Source: Lachnospiraceae bacterium
GTDB taxonomy: Bacteria > Bacillota > Clostridia > Lachnospirales > Lachnospiraceae
Length of the DNA: 64,000 nucleotides
Direction: 5' to 3'
Assembly: GCA_030526405.1 (NCBI GenBank)
Contig: JAUNCZ010000006.1
Coordinates: 29,629 to 93,628 of the forward strand
Made by a program: the position numbers and the translations under genes. Below the pieces are notes generated by a model, which was given only the letters and a program-made list of their open reading frames with translations, ran no database searches and was not told where the DNA came from. This document shows, one piece after another, positions 24,439-33,634 of this stretch (positions within the stretch are counted from its first letter, which is position 1; each line of letters starts with the position of its first letter).

Positions 24439-26487
24439 TTAACGTACGATTTTGTAATACGTTCTTGCTGTTGCTTTATATATAATAACATAAACTGCTG
24501 CAAAAATCCCATACACGATCAATGTGCAGATTACAAACAGACTGGTTTTTGACAGCAGCAGGATATGCAGCATTCTCTCCAGCATGGGGAAGGCGAAGGC
24601 CAGATGGATACCTGCCACGATCAGGGGTAGATAGAACACCAGCAGGATCTGTTTGTTGATGGTTCTTTTTACCTCTTTTTCGCTCATTCCGATTTTTTTC
24701 ATGATCTGGAAACGTTCCCGGTCCTCATATCCCTCTGAGATCTGCTTATAGTAGATGATCATGGCTGTGGCAAAGACAAATACCAGTCCAAGAAGAATGC
24801 CCAGGAACAGGAAGGTTCCGTACATGGCATACAGAGATTCTCTGGCATCCCAGATGGAATCTGTATTCCAGCTGGCATCGGAATAGCCCAGTTCATCCAC
24901 ATAGCTGCGCATGCTGTCCCACACCTCTTTATCAAGGGCCGGACCCTTCTCTATCATCTTCTGCATATCAGAAAAGCATACCGTCACACGATTGTTGTAC
25001 TCACTGGCATTGCTCTGATAGGTGTCCTTCTGATGCTGGTAAATCTGATCCAGCACCTGCTGGTCGGATACAACAAATCCATAGGTGGTCACAACGGCGC
25101 CCATGCCGCTGGCGATGGGGTACCAGTTCAGCTGTTTTTTCAGATGGTACTGCTGTTCTGCAATGATAAGAGTGTCATAGGTCATGGCTTTTCCCATGGC
25201 AATGGGGCAGAAGGCCACTTCGTCCTTCTGAAGCTCCAGCTGCTCCCCGGACAGTGCATTATACTGGTCTGCAGTGAGAAAAACAGCCATTACCATATCA
25301 TTCTTGCTGAAATCTCTTCCTCCGGCCTGGCTTCTGTCCTCGGAAAACTCATTCCCCTTCAGCAGATATGCCACCTCCAGATAATGATCCTCCTGAACAG
25401 ACTGGATCTCCAGACCCTGATGAGCCGCTGCATCTGTCACGAAGCCCTTAAGCACCTCCGCCGGCAGCATTTTTTCCTCCATCTCCTCTCCGGCATAATA
25501 CTTCTGATTCAGAAAATAATGCTGAGGATATTTATCGGCCAGAGTCTCCTCCATGCCTGCATACAGGCTGACGGTGGTGGAGATCATGATCAGCACGCCG
25601 GTGGCCAGGATGGCAATGGAGGCCAGGCCCACCGCATTCTGTTTCATGCGGTACAGAAGTCCTGACACTGCCGGCATATGATTTTTATGATAATAATACT
25701 TTTTGTTGTTTTTCAGGCATTTCAGCACAAAGATGCTGCCTGTCACAAAGAGACAGTAGGTGCCCAGCATCACCAGCAATACTGCCACAAAGAACAGGGA
25801 AATGGCTGCAAGAGGATTCATTGTAGTGATGGACATGTAATAGCCTGCCCCCAGAGACAGGATACCCACCACCAGCAGGATCCACTTCACCTTCGGCTCC
25901 CGCTCTCCTGCAGACTGACTCTTCAGCAGCTCCACCGGCTTCATTCTTGCCATGGACATACGATTGATCAGGTAAATCACAAGATCAATTGCCAGAAATG
26001 CTCCTGCGGGGCGAAGCAATGTAACCGGGGTCAGATAGTAGAAGCCTGCAATGATCTCTGCGTTCAGCAGTTTGCAGATCAGCAAAGAGGCTGCCTTGTA
26101 AAACATGGTACCCATCAGCAGTCCCCCGGCGATACTCACCAGACTGCTGATGAGACTCTCATAAAACAGCACCTTGCCCACGTGTCTTTTTTCCATTCCA
26201 AGCACGTTGTAGAGACCAAATTCCCGCTTTCTCTGCTTCATCAGAAAGCTGTTGGTATAAAACATCAGGATAACTGTGAGAAGGGCATGGATCACAAGGC
26301 CGATGGTCATAAACACTGCCAGATAATAGCCACCGAAGCTCTCCGCCAGCCGCTGATCCCCTGTGAGGGTCATCATAATATACAGTCCCCCCAACAGACC
26401 TGCCTCCGACAGAATTCTCGGCAGATAAAAGCGCCTGTTTTTCTTCATATTGCTCAGGGCAAGCTTAGAATAAAATCCTCGTTTCAT
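24439..26487 (-). CDS. BceB-like ABC permease (FtsX-fold)
   Basis: 682 residues with about ten membrane helices and one large extracellular domain (about residues 310-520) between the fourth FtsX-type block and the C-terminal helices, the BceB/VraG/YxdM layout. These permeases confer antimicrobial-peptide detoxification and also relay the signal to the BceS-type kinase. The gene overlaps the ATPase gene by 4 bp. The peptide recognised cannot be predicted. Confidence 0.9.
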   Translation of the reverse strand: MKRGFYSKLALSNMKKNRRFYLPRILSEAGLLGGLYIMMTLTGDQRLAESFGGYYLAVFMTIGLVIHALLTVILMFYTNSFLMKQRKREFGLYNVLGMEKRHVGKVLFYESLISSLVSIAGGLLMGTMFYKAASLLICKLLNAEIIAGFYYLTPVTLLRPAGAFLAIDLVIYLINRMSMARMKPVELLKSQSAGEREPKVKWILLVVGILSLGAGYYMSITTMNPLAAISLFFVAVLLVMLGTYCLFVTGSIFVLKCLKNNKKYYYHKNHMPAVSGLLYRMKQNAVGLASIAILATGVLIMISTTVSLYAGMEETLADKYPQHYFLNQKYYAGEEMEEKMLPAEVLKGFVTDAAAHQGLEIQSVQEDHYLEVAYLLKGNEFSEDRSQAGGRDFSKNDMVMAVFLTADQYNALSGEQLELQKDEVAFCPIAMGKAMTYDTLIIAEQQYHLKKQLNWYPIASGMGAVVTTYGFVVSDQQVLDQIYQHQKDTYQSNASEYNNRVTVCFSDMQKMIEKGPALDKEVWDSMRSYVDELGYSDASWNTDSIWDARESLYAMYGTFLFLGILLGLVFVFATAMIIYYKQISEGYEDRERFQIMKKIGMSEKEVKRTINKQILLVFYLPLIVAGIHLAFAFPMLERMLHILLLSKTSLFVICTLIVYGIFAAVYVIIYKATARTYYKIVR

Positions 26488-27296
26488 GCATTCATCCCCC
26501 TCCCTGCAAAGAAAGACGCATCAAGACTGGCAGCGCTGCTCTGCTGGCTGGAGCGCAGCATGGTGAGGGTCTGGGAGATTTTCTGATACATCTGCTCATT
26601 GGTATCCCCGCCTCTGTAAATCTGGTGGAACACCACACCGTCACGGATAAACAGCACTCGATTTGCATGGGACGCAGCATCCACAGAATGGGTCACCATC
26701 AGGATGGTCTGTCCACTTTCATTGATCTGACTGAACACCTTCAGAAGATCACCGGAGGACTGGGAATCCAGTGCTCCGGTGGGCTCATCTGCCAGAATCA
26801 GCTTTGGCTGTGTAATCACAGCACGGGCTGCCGCTGCTCTCTGCTTCTGTCCGCCGGACACCTCGTAGGGGAATTTTTTCAGGATTTCCTGAATACCAAG
26901 AGCCTCTGAAACAGCTTTCAGCTTTTCCATCATCTCAGGCACCCCAACGCCGCTGAGCACCAGGGGAAGAAGGATATTATCCTGAATAGAAAAGGTATCA
27001 AGAAGGTTGAATTCCTGGAACACAAAGCCCATATTCTCCCGGCGAAATGCTGCCAGCTCCTTCTCTCTGATTCCGGAAAGCTCCTGTCCCTCCAGAAGTA
27101 CCTTTCCTCCGGTGGGCTGGTCAAAAGCCGCCAGAATATTCAACAGGGTGGTCTTTCCTGATCCGGACTCACCCATAATGGCCACATATTCCCCTTTCTC
27201 CACCGAAAAAGTCACACCCTTCAGAGCCTGCACCTGGTTCCCTCCAAAGCGGGTGGTGTATGTTTTCTTTATATCATTAACCTGCAATAATTCCAT
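26484..27296 (-). CDS. BceA-like ABC ATPase
   Basis: 270 residues. Walker A is GESGSGKTT, the signature VSGGQKQR and Walker B LILADEPTGALDSQ, as in the MacB/BceA class. The ATPase powers the adjoining permease. A C-terminal extension of about 35 residues after the core is typical. It is the first gene of the ABC pair and follows the BceR-like box and probable promoter. Confidence 0.92.
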   Translation of the reverse strand: MELLQVNDIKKTYTTRFGGNQVQALKGVTFSVEKGEYVAIMGESGSGKTTLLNILAAFDQPTGGKVLLEGQELSGIREKELAAFRRENMGFVFQEFNLLDTFSIQDNILLPLVLSGVGVPEMMEKLKAVSEALGIQEILKKFPYEVSGGQKQRAAAARAVITQPKLILADEPTGALDSQSSGDLLKVFSQINESGQTILMVTHSVDAASHANRVLFIRDGVVFHQIYRGGDTNEQMYQKISQTLTMLRSSQQSSAASLDASFFAGRGMNA

Positions 27297-27385
27297 GTGG
27301 ATTTACCTCCTGTTTTATTCTATACCTGTATTCTACAGAATTCCACAGAAGCAGGCCATTCATTCCTGTGACATTTTCCCCCCTG

Positions 27386-27405
27386 ATGTGACACTCCTGT
27401 AACAT
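27386..27405 (-). promoter_or_regulatory. BceR-type operator
   Basis: The minus strand reads GTTACA-N4-TGTCAC (27388-27403), fitting the TnACA-N4-TGTnA inverted repeat known for BceR-family regulators. It lies about 90 bp upstream of the ATPase start. A TGTCACA half-site follows 18 bp further downstream. Confidence 0.6.
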
Positions 27406-27410
27406 TCCTG

Positions 27411-27452
27411 AAAAAAAGAGAGACATCCAATGTTTCACATCAGATATCTCTC
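27411..27452 (-). terminator. Terminator downstream of the NifX-SlyD gene (distal)
   Basis: GAGAGA...ATC and GAT...TCTCTC stem with one mismatch, followed on the minus strand by seven T. A second, stronger GC stem (27461-27471 with 27479-27489) lies closer to the stop codon. Confidence 0.75.
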
Positions 27453-27460
27453 GATTTAGG

Positions 27461-27489
27461 AAGGGGCTGTCTTAGTGCGACAGCCCCTT
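27461..27489 (-). terminator. Terminator downstream of the NifX-SlyD gene (proximal)
   Basis: Perfect 11-bp stem AAGGGGCTGTC/GACAGCCCCTT, 14 bp after the stop codon; the following T-run is weak (CCTAAAT). Confidence 0.7.
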
Positions 27490-27503
27490 CGTAGTTTCTT
27501 TAA

Positions 27504-28382
27504 TTAGTCACAGATCTCAACCATCTCGATCTCAAAGTTCAGCTCTTTTCCTGCCATCTCGTGGTTTGCATCCAGTGTGATGGTGGAATCTGTTTTAGCT
27601 GTTACTGTAACAGGGAATGGCTGTCCATTCTCATTTGCAAGGTATACTCTCTCACCTACGTTCAGGTTCTCAGAACCTGGAAGATCAGCGATGGCAATTG
27701 TCAGAATTGCGTTTGGATTTGGCATTCCGTATGCCTCCTCCGGCATCAGATGGATCTGAACCTTCTCGCCCACAGCCATCTTTACAGCTGCCTCGTCAAA
27801 GCCTTTGATCATCATACCAACACCACTTACAAACTGAAGTGGCTCTCCTCTGTCATAGGAGGAGTCAAACTGTGTTCCGTCATTGTAGGTTCCTCTGTAA
27901 TGAACTCTTACAGTTTTTCCAGCGTTTGGTCCCTCACAGACAATCTGGAAGCTTCCGCCGCCACAGCCGCCGCCGCAGCCACCGCAGCCGCCGCTGGCAC
28001 AGCCGCCACCACAGTCACAGTCACCGCCGCACTCCTGGTCCTCACCGTGATCATGATGGTCACAGTTTACACCGGAGTTTACAAGCTCACCGCGAAGGTA
28101 GGCCTCAACAGCCTCATCTGCATCTCCTGCCTGGCCTGCCATTACCTCAATGCCTGCCTCGTCCAGTGCATTCTGCGCGCCGCCGCCGATGCCGCCGCAG
28201 ATCAGAATCTGGATATCTTTCTCAGAAAGAAGGGCTGCCATTGCTCCGTGTCCGGATACACCTGCTGTGATCACCTCAGAGGAAACCACTTTGTTATCCT
28301 GAACCTCATACACCTTAAAGCCTTCTGCATGTCCAAAATGCTGAAAAATCTGTCCATCTTCATATGTTACTGCAATTCTCAT
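27504..28382 (-). CDS. NifX/NifB-type cofactor-binding domain fused to SlyD-like peptidyl-prolyl isomerase
   Basis: 292 residues with an unusual domain order. Residues 1-105 form a dinitrogenase iron-molybdenum cofactor-binding (NifX/NafY/MTH1175) domain, starting MRIAVTYEDGQIFQHFGHAE with ICGGIGGGAQ and an internal GHG. Residues 107-144 are a Cys/His/Gly-rich linker (CDHHDH, then repeated GGC units) likely to bind metal. Residues 148-292 are an FKBP-type SlyD domain (VHYRGTYNDGTQFDSS, LDANHEMAGK). SlyD is known to deliver nickel to hydrogenase, and NifX-type proteins hold nitrogenase cofactor precursors. The fusion therefore looks like a metallocofactor or nickel chaperone. It lies after the feo genes and 14 kb from the nitrogenase-like operon. 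Confidence 0.88.
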   Translation of the reverse strand: MRIAVTYEDGQIFQHFGHAEGFKVYEVQDNKVVSSEVITAGVSGHGAMAALLSEKDIQILICGGIGGGAQNALDEAGIEVMAGQAGDADEAVEAYLRGELVNSGVNCDHHDHGEDQECGGDCDCGGGCASGGCGGCGGGCGGGSFQIVCEGPNAGKTVRVHYRGTYNDGTQFDSSYDRGEPLQFVSGVGMMIKGFDEAAVKMAVGEKVQIHLMPEEAYGMPNPNAILTIAIADLPGSENLNVGERVYLANENGQPFPVTVTAKTDSTITLDANHEMAGKELNFEIEMVEICD

Positions 28383-28569
28383 AAAAACCTCCTGTTATGT
28401 GCTGAATCTGTTTCAGCCAGTTTTCTGAAATCTCTCATTTTCCCAGAAGAAAAACCTCCTGTTCCTTCATCATCAGGAATGAGCACTAGAGAACAGTATA
28501 ACAGATATTGCCAGAAATAGCGACCACATAAATAGAATATTCAAAAGAATCAGCAACTCTCCAGGGCTT
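28383..28569 (-). other. Spacer before the NifX-SlyD gene
   Basis: No protein gene is supported. A TATACT box lies at 28495-28500 on the minus strand. The sequence AACAGGAGGTTTTT occurs twice (near 28453-28466 and just before the start codon), so a decoy or a short leader peptide is possible. Confidence 0.45.
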
Positions 28570-28719
28570 TTATTTCTTGTCAGTACAACAGGATTTCGGG
28601 CATTTTCCCGAGGATGCACATCCGATACAATGTGCTCCCTTTTTCTTCTGCTTCACAATATATCCCACTGCTGATCCCAGAATCACCACAAGGATCAGCC
28701 CAATAATCAGATCTGTCAT
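28570..28719 (-). CDS. FeoB-associated Cys-rich membrane protein (49 aa)
   Basis: A 49-residue protein: one hydrophobic helix (residues 4-22), a Lys-rich turn, then five cysteines in CIGCASSGKCPKSCC. This is the short Cys-rich protein commonly found after feoB in Firmicutes and annotated as P12-like or FeoB-associated. It lies 63 bp downstream of feoB and is probably part of the feo operon, perhaps as a ferrous iron acceptor. Confidence 0.8.
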   Translation of the reverse strand: MTDLIIGLILVVILGSAVGYIVKQKKKGAHCIGCASSGKCPKSCCTDKK

Positions 28720-28782
28720 ATCTGTTTCTCCTGTTTCGATTTATTCCCGGATCATCTGATACTATCCTCTATTCTCAGATGA

Positions 28783-30780
28783 TCATGCCATTACTTTCTC
28801 AGTTTCTTTATTCACAGAGCGGCGGGCTCTGATGATCAGGAGTGCTGCCACTGCGGCAAATGCTCCAATGGCTGCCAGTCCTGCTCCAAAACCTGCTCCC
28901 AGGGCTCCTGTGGTAAGAAGAGTTCCCACCTGGTACGCCAGGAAGCCCACAACAAATCCAAAGCACAGCTGCATAGCTACTGCTGCCAGAAGCCATGTTT
29001 TGCTCTGCAGCTCCGCACGCATTGCTCCGATGGCAGCAAAGCATGGAGGAGAAAAGAGATTGAACATCAGATATCCCAGAGCAGCTGCCTTTGTAAGTCC
29101 CATTACAGCTGCTGCCTCACTGCCTCCTGAGATAAGAGCCAGCTCCTCTGTGTCAATATAGCTGGTCAGGGCATACACGGTGGCAAGGGTTCCCACCACA
29201 TTTTCCTTGGCAATAAAACCAGCAACAGCTGCTGCCGCCAACTGCCACGCCGCCATTCCCACAACAGGAACCAGAAGAACTGCAAATGGCTGGGCGATAA
29301 TGGCCAGAATGGAGGTATGCTCCATTCCCTCCTCCACCAGCTTCAGGGCTGGTGTAAAGGACTGCATCAGGTGAACAGCTGTATTACAAACAAGAATAAT
29401 GGTTCCCGCCTTCAGGATATAGGCCTTTCCCTGGGACAGCATGGCACCGAAGGCCAGCCTGATATCCGGAAGCTTATAGTCAGGAAGCTCAATGATAAAA
29501 TAGGATTTTCCGGCTTTCACATCTGTCACCGCTCTCACCAGAAGAGCACCCAGAAGGATCAGAAGCACACCCACAAAGTACATCAGCGGTCCTACCCACT
29601 TTTCTCCCGGGAAGAACATTCCCGCAAAGAGGGCAATTACAGGAAGCTTGGCACCGCAGGGCATAAATGTTGCCAGCATGGCTGCTGCTCTTCTCTCCCT
29701 GTCATTTCTGATGGTTCGGCAGGCCATTACTGCAGGAATTCCACAGCCTGTTCCCATGATCATGGGGATTACAGCCTTTCCGGAAAGTCCCACCTTTTTG
29801 AAGATCGGATCCAGCACCACAGTGGCACGGGACATATATCCGCAATCCTCAAGAAGAGCGATCAGGAAATACAGAATCATTACAAGGGGCAGGAAGCCTA
29901 CAACAGCACCAACGCCGCCAATGATTCCATCCAGGATCAGGGAACGAAGAAGGGGACTTCCTTCAGCCATAAGGCCATCCACCCAGCCGCCAAAGGTATC
30001 AATCCATCCCGCCAGCAGCTCTGAAAGCATGGTGCCAAGGGTGGACTGGGAAATATAAAACACCAGGAACATCACCGCTGCAAAGCTCAGGATACCAAGA
30101 ACAGGGTTAGTCAGGGCTGCATCAATGGCATCGGTAAGGGCCTGATCCTTTGTCTGCTCCTCTCTGATCTCCACTTTGGCTACCAGGGTATTTACCCAGG
30201 CAAATCGTTTTCTGTCAGAGGCGATTACCTGCTCTCTGCTGTCCTTATCGATCTGTCCCGGATTAAAGGGAGCCATCTGCTCCTTTCCAACCAGTGAAGA
30301 GGCCGTATCCATCAGCTCCTTCAGACCCTTCTGGGAAGCCGCAGCAGTTTTCACCACCGGACAGCCCAGTTTTTCAGAAAGAAGTGCCTCATCAATCTGT
30401 GTATTGTTTTTCTCGTTGATATCAGATTTATTCAGCGCAACAGCCACCGGGATGCCCAGTTCCAGAATCTGTGTTGTAAAGAACAGGCTTCGGCTCAGAT
30501 TCGATGCATCCACAATATTGATGATCACATCCGGTTTTTCATTCAGCACATAGCTGCTGGTAATGCTCTCCTCCGAAGTAAAGGGAGACATGGAGTAGGC
30601 TCCTGGCAGATCCACCGCCACACAGTCCTCTGCTCCGCTGCAAAACTGACTTCTGACAGGACTCTCCTTACTGTCTACAGTAACACCTGCCCAGTTTCCT
30701 GTTTTTTCCTTCCGCCCGGTGAGGGCATTGTACATGGTGGTTTTTCCACTGTTGGGATTACCAATCAAAGCAATTCTCAT
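28783..30780 (-). CDS. feoB: Ferrous iron transporter B
   Basis: 665 residues. The N-terminal G-domain has Walker A GNPNSGKT (residues 7-14), DLPGAYS (G3) and NKSD (G4). The membrane part holds two Gate motifs, including the segment with MGTGCGIPAVMAC and the later FNLFSPPCFAAIGAM. It imports Fe2+ across the cytoplasmic membrane. It follows feoA by 43 bp; that gap contains one of three related 16-bp palindromes (see 30792-30807). Confidence 0.96.
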   Translation of the reverse strand: MRIALIGNPNSGKTTMYNALTGRKEKTGNWAGVTVDSKESPVRSQFCSGAEDCVAVDLPGAYSMSPFTSEESITSSYVLNEKPDVIINIVDASNLSRSLFFTTQILELGIPVAVALNKSDINEKNNTQIDEALLSEKLGCPVVKTAAASQKGLKELMDTASSLVGKEQMAPFNPGQIDKDSREQVIASDRKRFAWVNTLVAKVEIREEQTKDQALTDAIDAALTNPVLGILSFAAVMFLVFYISQSTLGTMLSELLAGWIDTFGGWVDGLMAEGSPLLRSLILDGIIGGVGAVVGFLPLVMILYFLIALLEDCGYMSRATVVLDPIFKKVGLSGKAVIPMIMGTGCGIPAVMACRTIRNDRERRAAAMLATFMPCGAKLPVIALFAGMFFPGEKWVGPLMYFVGVLLILLGALLVRAVTDVKAGKSYFIIELPDYKLPDIRLAFGAMLSQGKAYILKAGTIILVCNTAVHLMQSFTPALKLVEEGMEHTSILAIIAQPFAVLLVPVVGMAAWQLAAAAVAGFIAKENVVGTLATVYALTSYIDTEELALISGGSEAAAVMGLTKAAALGYLMFNLFSPPCFAAIGAMRAELQSKTWLLAAVAMQLCFGFVVGFLAYQVGTLLTTGALGAGFGAGLAAIGAFAAVAALLIIRARRSVNKETEKVMA

Positions 30781-30791
30781 AACATTCTCCT

Positions 30792-30807
30792 ATTAGTCTT
30801 ATCTAAC
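30792..30807. promoter_or_regulatory. DtxR/IdeR-like operator copy 1 (between feoA and feoB)
   Basis: ATTAGTCTTATCTAAC, an interrupted TTAG/CTAA palindrome, differs in two positions from the copy at 31130-31145. Confidence 0.5.
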
Positions 30808-30823
30808 CACTGGTTAAAAAAAA

Positions 30824-31045
30824 TCAAACCTCAATCATGGAAGCCAGATCAGAATCGATGCTGTAACGTCCGTTTTTAATAGTGAGCACAAGATTCCTCT
30901 TCTTTTTAAAAATCACACGAACAGACTCCCCTGCATAGCAACCAAGAGAAAAAAGGAACGATTTCAGAGCCTCATCCTCTGTATTAATGCTCTTTATCTG
31001 CACCTCTTTACCTGGTTCAACAGTTCTTAATGTCATATCCTCCAT
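30824..31045 (-). CDS. feoA: FeoA iron transport accessory protein
   Basis: 73-residue SH3-like FeoA domain protein (TLRTVEPGKEVQIKSI, then LFSLGCYAGESVRV). It supports FeoB activity. The start is uncertain: the ATG at 31045 abuts a GGAAAGG site, while the fourth-codon ATG is 2 nt after GGAGG; spacing is poor for both. First gene of the feo operon. Confidence 0.92.
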   Translation of the reverse strand: MEDMTLRTVEPGKEVQIKSINTEDEALKSFLFSLGCYAGESVRVIFKKKRNLVLTIKNGRYSIDSDLASMIEV

Positions 31046-31129
31046 CCTTTCCGCTGTCTGCCGCAGACAGCAATCTGTATCACGGCAGTTATCTACCTGC
31101 CATTTTTTATTCTCTATCTTATTTCTATT

Positions 31130-31145
31130 GTTAGCCTTATCTAAC
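31130..31145. promoter_or_regulatory. DtxR/IdeR-like operator copy 2 upstream of feoA
   Basis: GTTAGCCTTATCTAAC, GTTAG/CTAAC inverted repeat about 85 bp before feoA; nearly the same as copy 1. Confidence 0.55.
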
Positions 31146-31160
31146 TCTCTGTTATCTTAC

Positions 31161-31176
31161 ACTAACTTAAGTTAGT
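31161..31176. promoter_or_regulatory. DtxR-like operator copy 3 upstream of feoA
   Basis: ACTAACTTAAGTTAGT is a perfect 16-bp palindrome located 15 bp from copy 2. The TTAG/CTAA half-sites match the copies above. Confidence 0.6.
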
Positions 31177-31212
31177 TGTCAATAACTAATGTTTAAAAAT
31201 ATTTATTGGTCC

Positions 31213-31259
31213 AACAAAAAGAAGACGCGCTCCACAGGAGCACGCCTTCTTTTTGTTCC
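31213..31259. terminator. Bidirectional terminator after the ABC-2 permease
   Basis: AACAAAAAGAAG...CGCGCTCC pairs with GGAGCACG...CTTCTTTTTGTT around an ACAG loop; T-runs on both strands. It ends the permease gene on the minus strand. Confidence 0.85.
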
Positions 31260-31264
31260 TTATT

Positions 31265-32857
31265 TTACAATGCCATAAATCGTTTGCTTCCAAACTTCAG
31301 GATCCACCACAGCAGAACTGCCGCCAGCAGAGCACTGACCACTGTGCAGATTCCCACATAAGGGGTAAATCCAAGCAGATGTCCCTTCCAGAAATAGAGC
31401 CCGGCCACAGCTGCTGAAAGACCCCAGCCTCCAAACAGCGCAATGGTCACTGCTGCGCTCTGCTTGATGGGTGCCATCTCATTGGTCCATACAAGATTTG
31501 CAAAACGGATTCCAAGGGCCAGATCCATGGCTGAAATCAGCAGGGTAAATACCTGTGGAAACAGGATAAACAGGATCAGCTCCGGAACTGTCATCGCCAC
31601 CAGGAAAGCCCCTGCAATGCTGAGGGCAAGAACAGGAATATTGGTTACCAGCAGCTGAACGGACAGCTTCGCCATCAGTACCAGCTTAGGATCCACAGGC
31701 AGAGACTGCAGCAGCCAGATATTCTTTCCCTCAAGAGAAACGGAGGGGGCTGCAACAAAGTTGGTAGATCCCATGATGGAGACCATCATGCAGAACAGAA
31801 ATGCTGTGGATGCCGGCCCAAACACACCGGATACCATCTCCACCATACTGTTCCCCTTAAAGATCAGAACCACAATGAAAGCAAGCATAAACACAATGCC
31901 CAGTCCGCAGTTCAGCATATACAGTGCACTGGAGGTGAATCGGGAAAATTCCTTACCCAGAACTGCAGCAAACAACCCTTTCTGCTTTGCAGTGGTTTCT
32001 TTATACTCCCTTTTTGCCACTTTGTCGGTAACAGTTGCCAGCTTGAGAAAGTTTCTGGACATACACCAGCCACAGAGAAGGGTCAGAGCTACAGCCCCTG
32101 CTGTGAAGCCGATGATGGAAGGAAGATATCCCTCTCCGATGCGTCCGATCCAATGGAGAATAATTGCCTTTCCATGAATCGTATCACCGATCAGAATGGC
32201 GTTGGCCAGAAGGGTATTGATAAGAGAGTTCAGACGGAAACATACAAAATAGTAGGCGCCAAATGCCACCAGAGAAATGATCACTGTCACAAAACTCTTA
32301 TGTTTCAGTCTGCTGGAGATCATAGCCACCACCCAGCCCAGTACACAGGACAGTACCAGGGCCAACAGGGAGATGAACAGAACCAGTGCAATACCACCAA
32401 CCACAGTAGTAATGGAAAATTTTCCCAGAATCCAGTACACAACCACTGCCGGAACAATCACCACCGACGCATACATCAGTCCCATCAGATACACATTCAG
32501 AAGACGGGCGATCATAATGTCCCTTACAGAGATAGGCATGGACAGCAGCAGGTCATTATCCCTGGCCTTATACAGTCCGGAATAGGTATTAAATACGCTT
32601 CCAAACACCGCAAGGAGAAGGGCAATCATTCCCATCAGCAGAAAATACAGCCATCCAAGTCCCAGTTCATAGAACTCACTGCACAACAGCACCGATAACC
32701 CGGCAAACATACCGCCCAGCAGCACCACCATCAGCAGTGCAAATCCCAGCAGCATCAGTATGGTAGCCTCCCTGCTTCTGGCTTTATTCTTTTTCTGATT
32801 ATAGAAGTATCCTCTGAATACCTCCATCAGCTGTTTTTTTACAAGTATACCGATCAT
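31265..32857 (-). CDS. ABC-2-type exporter permease
   Basis: 530 residues and about twelve membrane helices, forming a large single-chain permease like those annotated as putative ABC exporters in Firmicutes. Paired with the ATPase encoded immediately upstream (2-bp gap). Substrate unknown; the KARDNDLLLSMPIS segment is a common feature of this family. Confidence 0.82.
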   Translation of the reverse strand: MIGILVKKQLMEVFRGYFYNQKKNKARSREATILMLLGFALLMVVLLGGMFAGLSVLLCSEFYELGLGWLYFLLMGMIALLLAVFGSVFNTYSGLYKARDNDLLLSMPISVRDIMIARLLNVYLMGLMYASVVIVPAVVVYWILGKFSITTVVGGIALVLFISLLALVLSCVLGWVVAMISSRLKHKSFVTVIISLVAFGAYYFVCFRLNSLINTLLANAILIGDTIHGKAIILHWIGRIGEGYLPSIIGFTAGAVALTLLCGWCMSRNFLKLATVTDKVAKREYKETTAKQKGLFAAVLGKEFSRFTSSALYMLNCGLGIVFMLAFIVVLIFKGNSMVEMVSGVFGPASTAFLFCMMVSIMGSTNFVAAPSVSLEGKNIWLLQSLPVDPKLVLMAKLSVQLLVTNIPVLALSIAGAFLVAMTVPELILFILFPQVFTLLISAMDLALGIRFANLVWTNEMAPIKQSAAVTIALFGGWGLSAAVAGLYFWKGHLLGFTPYVGICTVVSALLAAVLLWWILKFGSKRFMAL

Positions 32858-32859
32858 AG

Positions 32860-33582
32860 CTACGCCTCTCTTTCCGCATCTTCTGCCAGCTCAAGGAATA
32901 CCTCCTCCAGGCTTTCATCTCCTTTTACCTCATCCATGGTTCCGGAGCGGATCAGTTTTCCTGCTTTGATGATGGCAACCTTGTCACAGAGCTTTTCTGC
33001 CACCTCCAGCACATGGGTGGAGAAGAAGATGGCGCCACCCTTTTCACAGTGCTCTTTCATCATTTCCTTCAGAATATGAGCTGCCTTGGGATCAAGTCCC
33101 ACAAAGGGCTCATCCATCAGAATCAGCTTAGGATCATGGATCCAGGCTGAGATGATTGCCAGCTTCTGCTTCATACCATGGGAATAGGATGCAATGGGCT
33201 GTGCCAGATCCGATGTAAGAGCAAACAGGTCTGCATATTTGCGGATGCGCTCCTTTCTAATGGTGGGCTCCACCCGGAAGATATCCCCGATAAAATTCAG
33301 GTATTTGATGCCGGACATGAATTCATAGAGATCGGGATTGTCCGGAATATAGGCAATCTGAGCCTTGCATCCCAGAGGATCTGCCTTGATGGAGGTACCA
33401 TCAATCAGAACCTCACCTTTATCAAACTCCTGAATTCCTACAACAGAACGAAGAGTTGTGGTTTTTCCAGCACCGTTATGACCGATAAATCCATAAATTT
33501 CACCGGGCTGAATATGGAGAGACAGATTATCCACTGCTGTCTTCTCACCAAATGTTTTTGTCAGTTCTTTAATCTGAAGCAT
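32860..33582 (-). CDS. ABC transporter ATPase
   Basis: 240 residues. Walker A is GHNGAGKTT (about residues 35-43), the signature region ASYSHGMKQKL is a YSxGM variant and Walker B is LILMDEPFVGLD, typical of drug/ABC-2 exporters (CcmA/NatA class). First gene of the exporter pair, expressed from the promoter at 33695-33723. Confidence 0.9.
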   Translation of the reverse strand: MLQIKELTKTFGEKTAVDNLSLHIQPGEIYGFIGHNGAGKTTTLRSVVGIQEFDKGEVLIDGTSIKADPLGCKAQIAYIPDNPDLYEFMSGIKYLNFIGDIFRVEPTIRKERIRKYADLFALTSDLAQPIASYSHGMKQKLAIISAWIHDPKLILMDEPFVGLDPKAAHILKEMMKEHCEKGGAIFFSTHVLEVAEKLCDKVAIIKAGKLIRSGTMDEVKGDESLEEVFLELAEDAEREA

Positions 33583-33634
33583 ACTGTTTGCCCCCCTTTT
33601 CTATCAACAAGCTGTCTGATACATGCTATTTCTT

